A stretch of 64,000 bases of DNA from an uncultured Cohaesibacter sp. (GTDB lineage: Bacteria; Pseudomonadota; Alphaproteobacteria; Rhizobiales; Cohaesibacteraceae): NCBI RefSeq assembly GCF_963678225.1, contig NZ_OY782764.1, positions 402,001-466,000 of the forward strand, in the 5' to 3' direction. Numbering within the stretch: the first letter of the stretch is position 1; every line of letters begins with the position of its first letter. The notes beneath the pieces are model-generated. The model searched no databases and was not told the DNA's origin. It saw only the letters and a list, made by a program, of their open reading frames with translations. This document shows positions 62,298 to 64,000 of the stretch, in pieces. Both the position numbers and the translations under genes were made by a program.

Positions 62298-63026
62298 TTA
62301 GCCATTCGCGATATACTGGCCGCCGTTGATCGTCATCACAGACCCCGTGATAAAGGCTGCTTGCTCAGAGGCCAGAAAGGCCACCATCGCGGCAATTTCC
62401 TCGGCCTGCCCCAACCGTCCAACCGGAATATTGGAGACGATGCTTTCCAGCACTTTCTCGGGAACAGCCGACACCATGTCGGTATCGATATAGCCCGGAC
62501 AGATGCAATTGACCGTAATGCCCTTGCGCGCCACTTCCTGCGCCAACGCCTTGGTAAAGCCGATCACGCCAGCCTTGGCCGCAGAATAGTTGGTCTGGCC
62601 CATCTGCCCCTTCTGGCCATTGATGGACGAAATATTGATGATCCGCCCATGCCCGCGTGCACGCATTTCGTCGATGATCGGCTTGGTCATGTAATACATC
62701 GAGTTCAGATTGACATTGATGGCTTCATGCCACTGCTCGAATTCCATCTTGTGCAACATGCTGTCGCGCGTGATACCGGCATTATTGACCACAATATCGA
62801 TGATACCGAGATCTTCCTCGACCTGTTTCAGGCCCGCCTTGCAGGCTTCGAAATCCCCTACATCCCATTTATAGGCCTTGATGCCCGTGCGCTCCGTAAA
62901 GCCCCGGGCACTGTCATCATTGCCTGCATAGTTGGCTGCAACAAAAAACCCGGCCTCTTTCAGGGCAATGCAGATCGCCTCGCCAATACCCCTTGTTCCA
63001 CCAGTTACAACTGCAACCTTGGACAT
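62298..63026 (-). CDS. phaB: Acetoacetyl-CoA reductase (PhaB-type)
   Basis: NADPH-dependent SDR making (R)-3-hydroxybutyryl-CoA for PHB or for the ethylmalonyl-CoA pathway. The 242 residues contain TGGTRGIGEAICIAL (residues 9-23), NNAGITRDSMLHKM (near 90), catalytic Ser in NISSINGQKGQMGQTNYSAAK with the Tyr-x3-Lys, and PGYIDTDMV near 180, all typical of PhaB. The start is the ATG at 63024-63026, preceded by GGGGAGAG; longer in-frame ORF sequence upstream is not family-like. phaR follows on the other strand, 604 bases away. Confidence 0.94.
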   Translation of the reverse strand: MSKVAVVTGGTRGIGEAICIALKEAGFFVAANYAGNDDSARGFTERTGIKAYKWDVGDFEACKAGLKQVEEDLGIIDIVVNNAGITRDSMLHKMEFEQWHEAINVNLNSMYYMTKPIIDEMRARGHGRIINISSINGQKGQMGQTNYSAAKAGVIGFTKALAQEVARKGITVNCICPGYIDTDMVSAVPEKVLESIVSNIPVGRLGQAEEIAAMVAFLASEQAAFITGSVMTINGGQYIANG

Positions 63027-63630
63027 GCTCTCTCTCCCCTCATGAAAACCATTCCCCGTCCCCCTCTCCGGATCGGGCTGGTCCCTCCATCTTGAATGTG
63101 TATCGCTGCCGCGCCCCTCGTCGCCTCGGGCAGGTCGGCAAGCAGACAGACGTCCTAGTCTGTTTTGTGCCTGTTGAATGCTGTCCGGCCCACCTTCATT
63201 GCGCATCGCAGTTTGCATCTTGGCGCATCTTTTCACCTTGTGTGCACCGGCCAACCGAATGGACGCAGGATGCCATTTATCCCGAGCCCGAAATGCGCTC
63301 GATATTTTTGCGGCGAAACAGCAACTTCGGGTACCTCATCCCTTATTGCGCCGCAGCAAAAATCCAAATTTTGCCAGATCCCGAGAAGAATTTGGCTCCC
63401 TGAAAATCGTTTAGAAAGTGGCAAGGAGTCAATTACGCCATGGGCCTAGTCTGAAAGACCTAGAAAATAGACATGCCCTTTTACTGGTCATTCCTATCTT
63501 TTTGCACTTGCTAAAAGGATAGGTCATAGGCTCTTGGCAATGCAGCATGAACGATTTAAGTTGGGGGCATCAACAGGCGCTTTTCAAGCCGCTGACACCA
63601 GTGTCCATTCCGTCACGAGGCCTTGCATAA
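63027..63630. promoter_or_regulatory. Long divergent phaB/phaR intergenic region
   Basis: About 600 bases without a supported gene. A CTGC-N3-GCAG-like word, TTGC-GCC-GCAG (63346-63356), and TTGC-GCATC-GCAG near 63216 are possible PhaR-type operator sites. Around 63500-63530, TTTTTGCAC and AGGATAGGTCATAGG could be promoter elements, but no pair is convincing. No phasin-like small gene was recognised. Confidence 0.35.
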
Positions 63631-64000
63631 ATGACAAAACAAGCGGATCAAACTGTCATCAAGAAATATGCGAACCGCAGATTGTACAACACCGGCACCA
63701 GCACCTATGTCACGCTGGAAGATCTCTCCGACATGGTAAAGGCGCAGGAGGATTTCGTCGTCTATGATGCCAAGAGCGGGGAGGACATAACCCGCTCTGT
63801 TCTCACGCAGATCATCTTCGAACATGAGAATAAGGGCCAGCATCTGCTGCCCATTGATTTCCTGCGCCAGCTGATCCGTTTCTATGGCGACTCGATGCAG
63901 CATCTGGTGCCAAGTTATCTTGATTTCACCATGCAGAATCTGGCCAAGGATCAGGAAAATCTGCGCAAGCAGATGGCCGACTCTTTCGGCGACTCAGCCA
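63631..64000 (+). CDS. phaR: PHA synthesis repressor PhaR (C-terminus outside window)
   Basis: DNA- and PHB-binding repressor of polyhydroxyalkanoate genes. The visible 123 residues contain the characteristic DNA-binding N-terminus VIKKYANRRLYNTGTSTYVTL (in pieces from residue 9) and the PHB-binding helical region LLPIDFLRQLIRFYGDSMQ, followed by LDFTMQNLAKDQENLRKQM. It is open at the window edge. It lies divergent from phaB and has a GAGG site about 10 bases before the ATG. It may autoregulate and bind PHB granules. Confidence 0.94.
   Translation, partial: MTKQADQTVIKKYANRRLYNTGTSTYVTLEDLSDMVKAQEDFVVYDAKSGEDITRSVLTQIIFEHENKGQHLLPIDFLRQLIRFYGDSMQHLVPSYLDFTMQNLAKDQENLRKQMADSFGDSA

Overview
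The window looks like ordinary chromosome from a marine or sediment alphaproteobacterium of the Hyphomicrobiales (Rhizobiales) type. This is an inference from gene content and order: chorismate mutase-hisC-tyrosine dehydrogenase divergent from metX-metW, argH-lptM-lysA, hpt-zinc-ribbon protein-ftsEX-YdcF-plsC, and a complete-looking ethylmalonyl-CoA/PHB gene set. Two features recall Cohaesibacter-like facultative anaerobes, but the genus cannot be proved from sequence alone. No phage, transposase, integrase, CRISPR array or rRNA was seen. One tRNA, Leu(CAA), is present.

Layout. 0-2.4 kb: an ABC importer of the NitT/TauT type (minus strand, ATPase cut by the window edge). 2.8-6.8 kb: a two-gene [FeFe]-hydrogenase module, consisting of a NuoF-tail/GltD-like NAD(P)H:flavin oxidoreductase and a hydrogenase with all three H-cluster motifs. 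6.8-15.3 kb: a signalling island with two degenerate histidine-kinase-like proteins, a 1556-residue CheB-CheR-PAS-histidine kinase fusion, a single receiver and a receiver-kinase hybrid. 15.7-21.4 kb: tRNA-Leu, a DedA/VTT-type membrane protein, DsbB-like protein, an AlkA-like glycosylase, glutamyl-Q tRNA(Asp) synthetase, an AEC transporter and a hybrid kinase. 21.5-36.9 kb: carbon metabolism centred on ethylmalonyl-CoA mutase (ecm), crotonyl-CoA carboxylase/reductase (ccr), methylsuccinyl-CoA dehydrogenase (mcd), cobalamin adenosyltransferase, etfBA and 3-hydroxybutyryl-CoA dehydrogenase, interspersed with transporters and membrane proteins. 37-50 kb: small motility-type protein, TlpA-like thioredoxin, argH-lptM-lysA, a response regulator, hpt, a zinc-ribbon protein carrying seven copies of an 18-residue repeat, ftsEX, YdcF, plsC and others. 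50-57 kb: aromatic, histidine and methionine biosynthesis, plus gloB. 57-64 kb: Lrp-type regulator divergent from an ALDH7 aldehyde dehydrogenase, Zur-box-controlled znuCB, a DMT exporter, phaB and the start of phaR.

How it fits together. ecm, ccr and mcd run acetyl-CoA assimilation. PduO-type adenosyltransferase can supply the B12 cofactor of Ecm. ETF can take electrons from Mcd, and PhaB/PhaR link the same C4 intermediates to polyhydroxybutyrate. A shared 16-base motif lies upstream of ccr and mcd, and a looser TTGC-N3-GCAA site lies upstream of the 3-hydroxybutyryl-CoA dehydrogenase gene. Three TTAA-N7-TTAA sequences (the CtrA consensus) lie exactly at the signalling and motility promoters, suggesting a CtrA-controlled set.

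The most notable items are the glutamate-synthase-linked [FeFe]-hydrogenase in an alphaproteobacterial background, the shared ccr/mcd motif, the CtrA boxes, and the tandem SQDDIDALF repeat protein whose repeat resembles the FliM N-terminal CheY-binding peptide.
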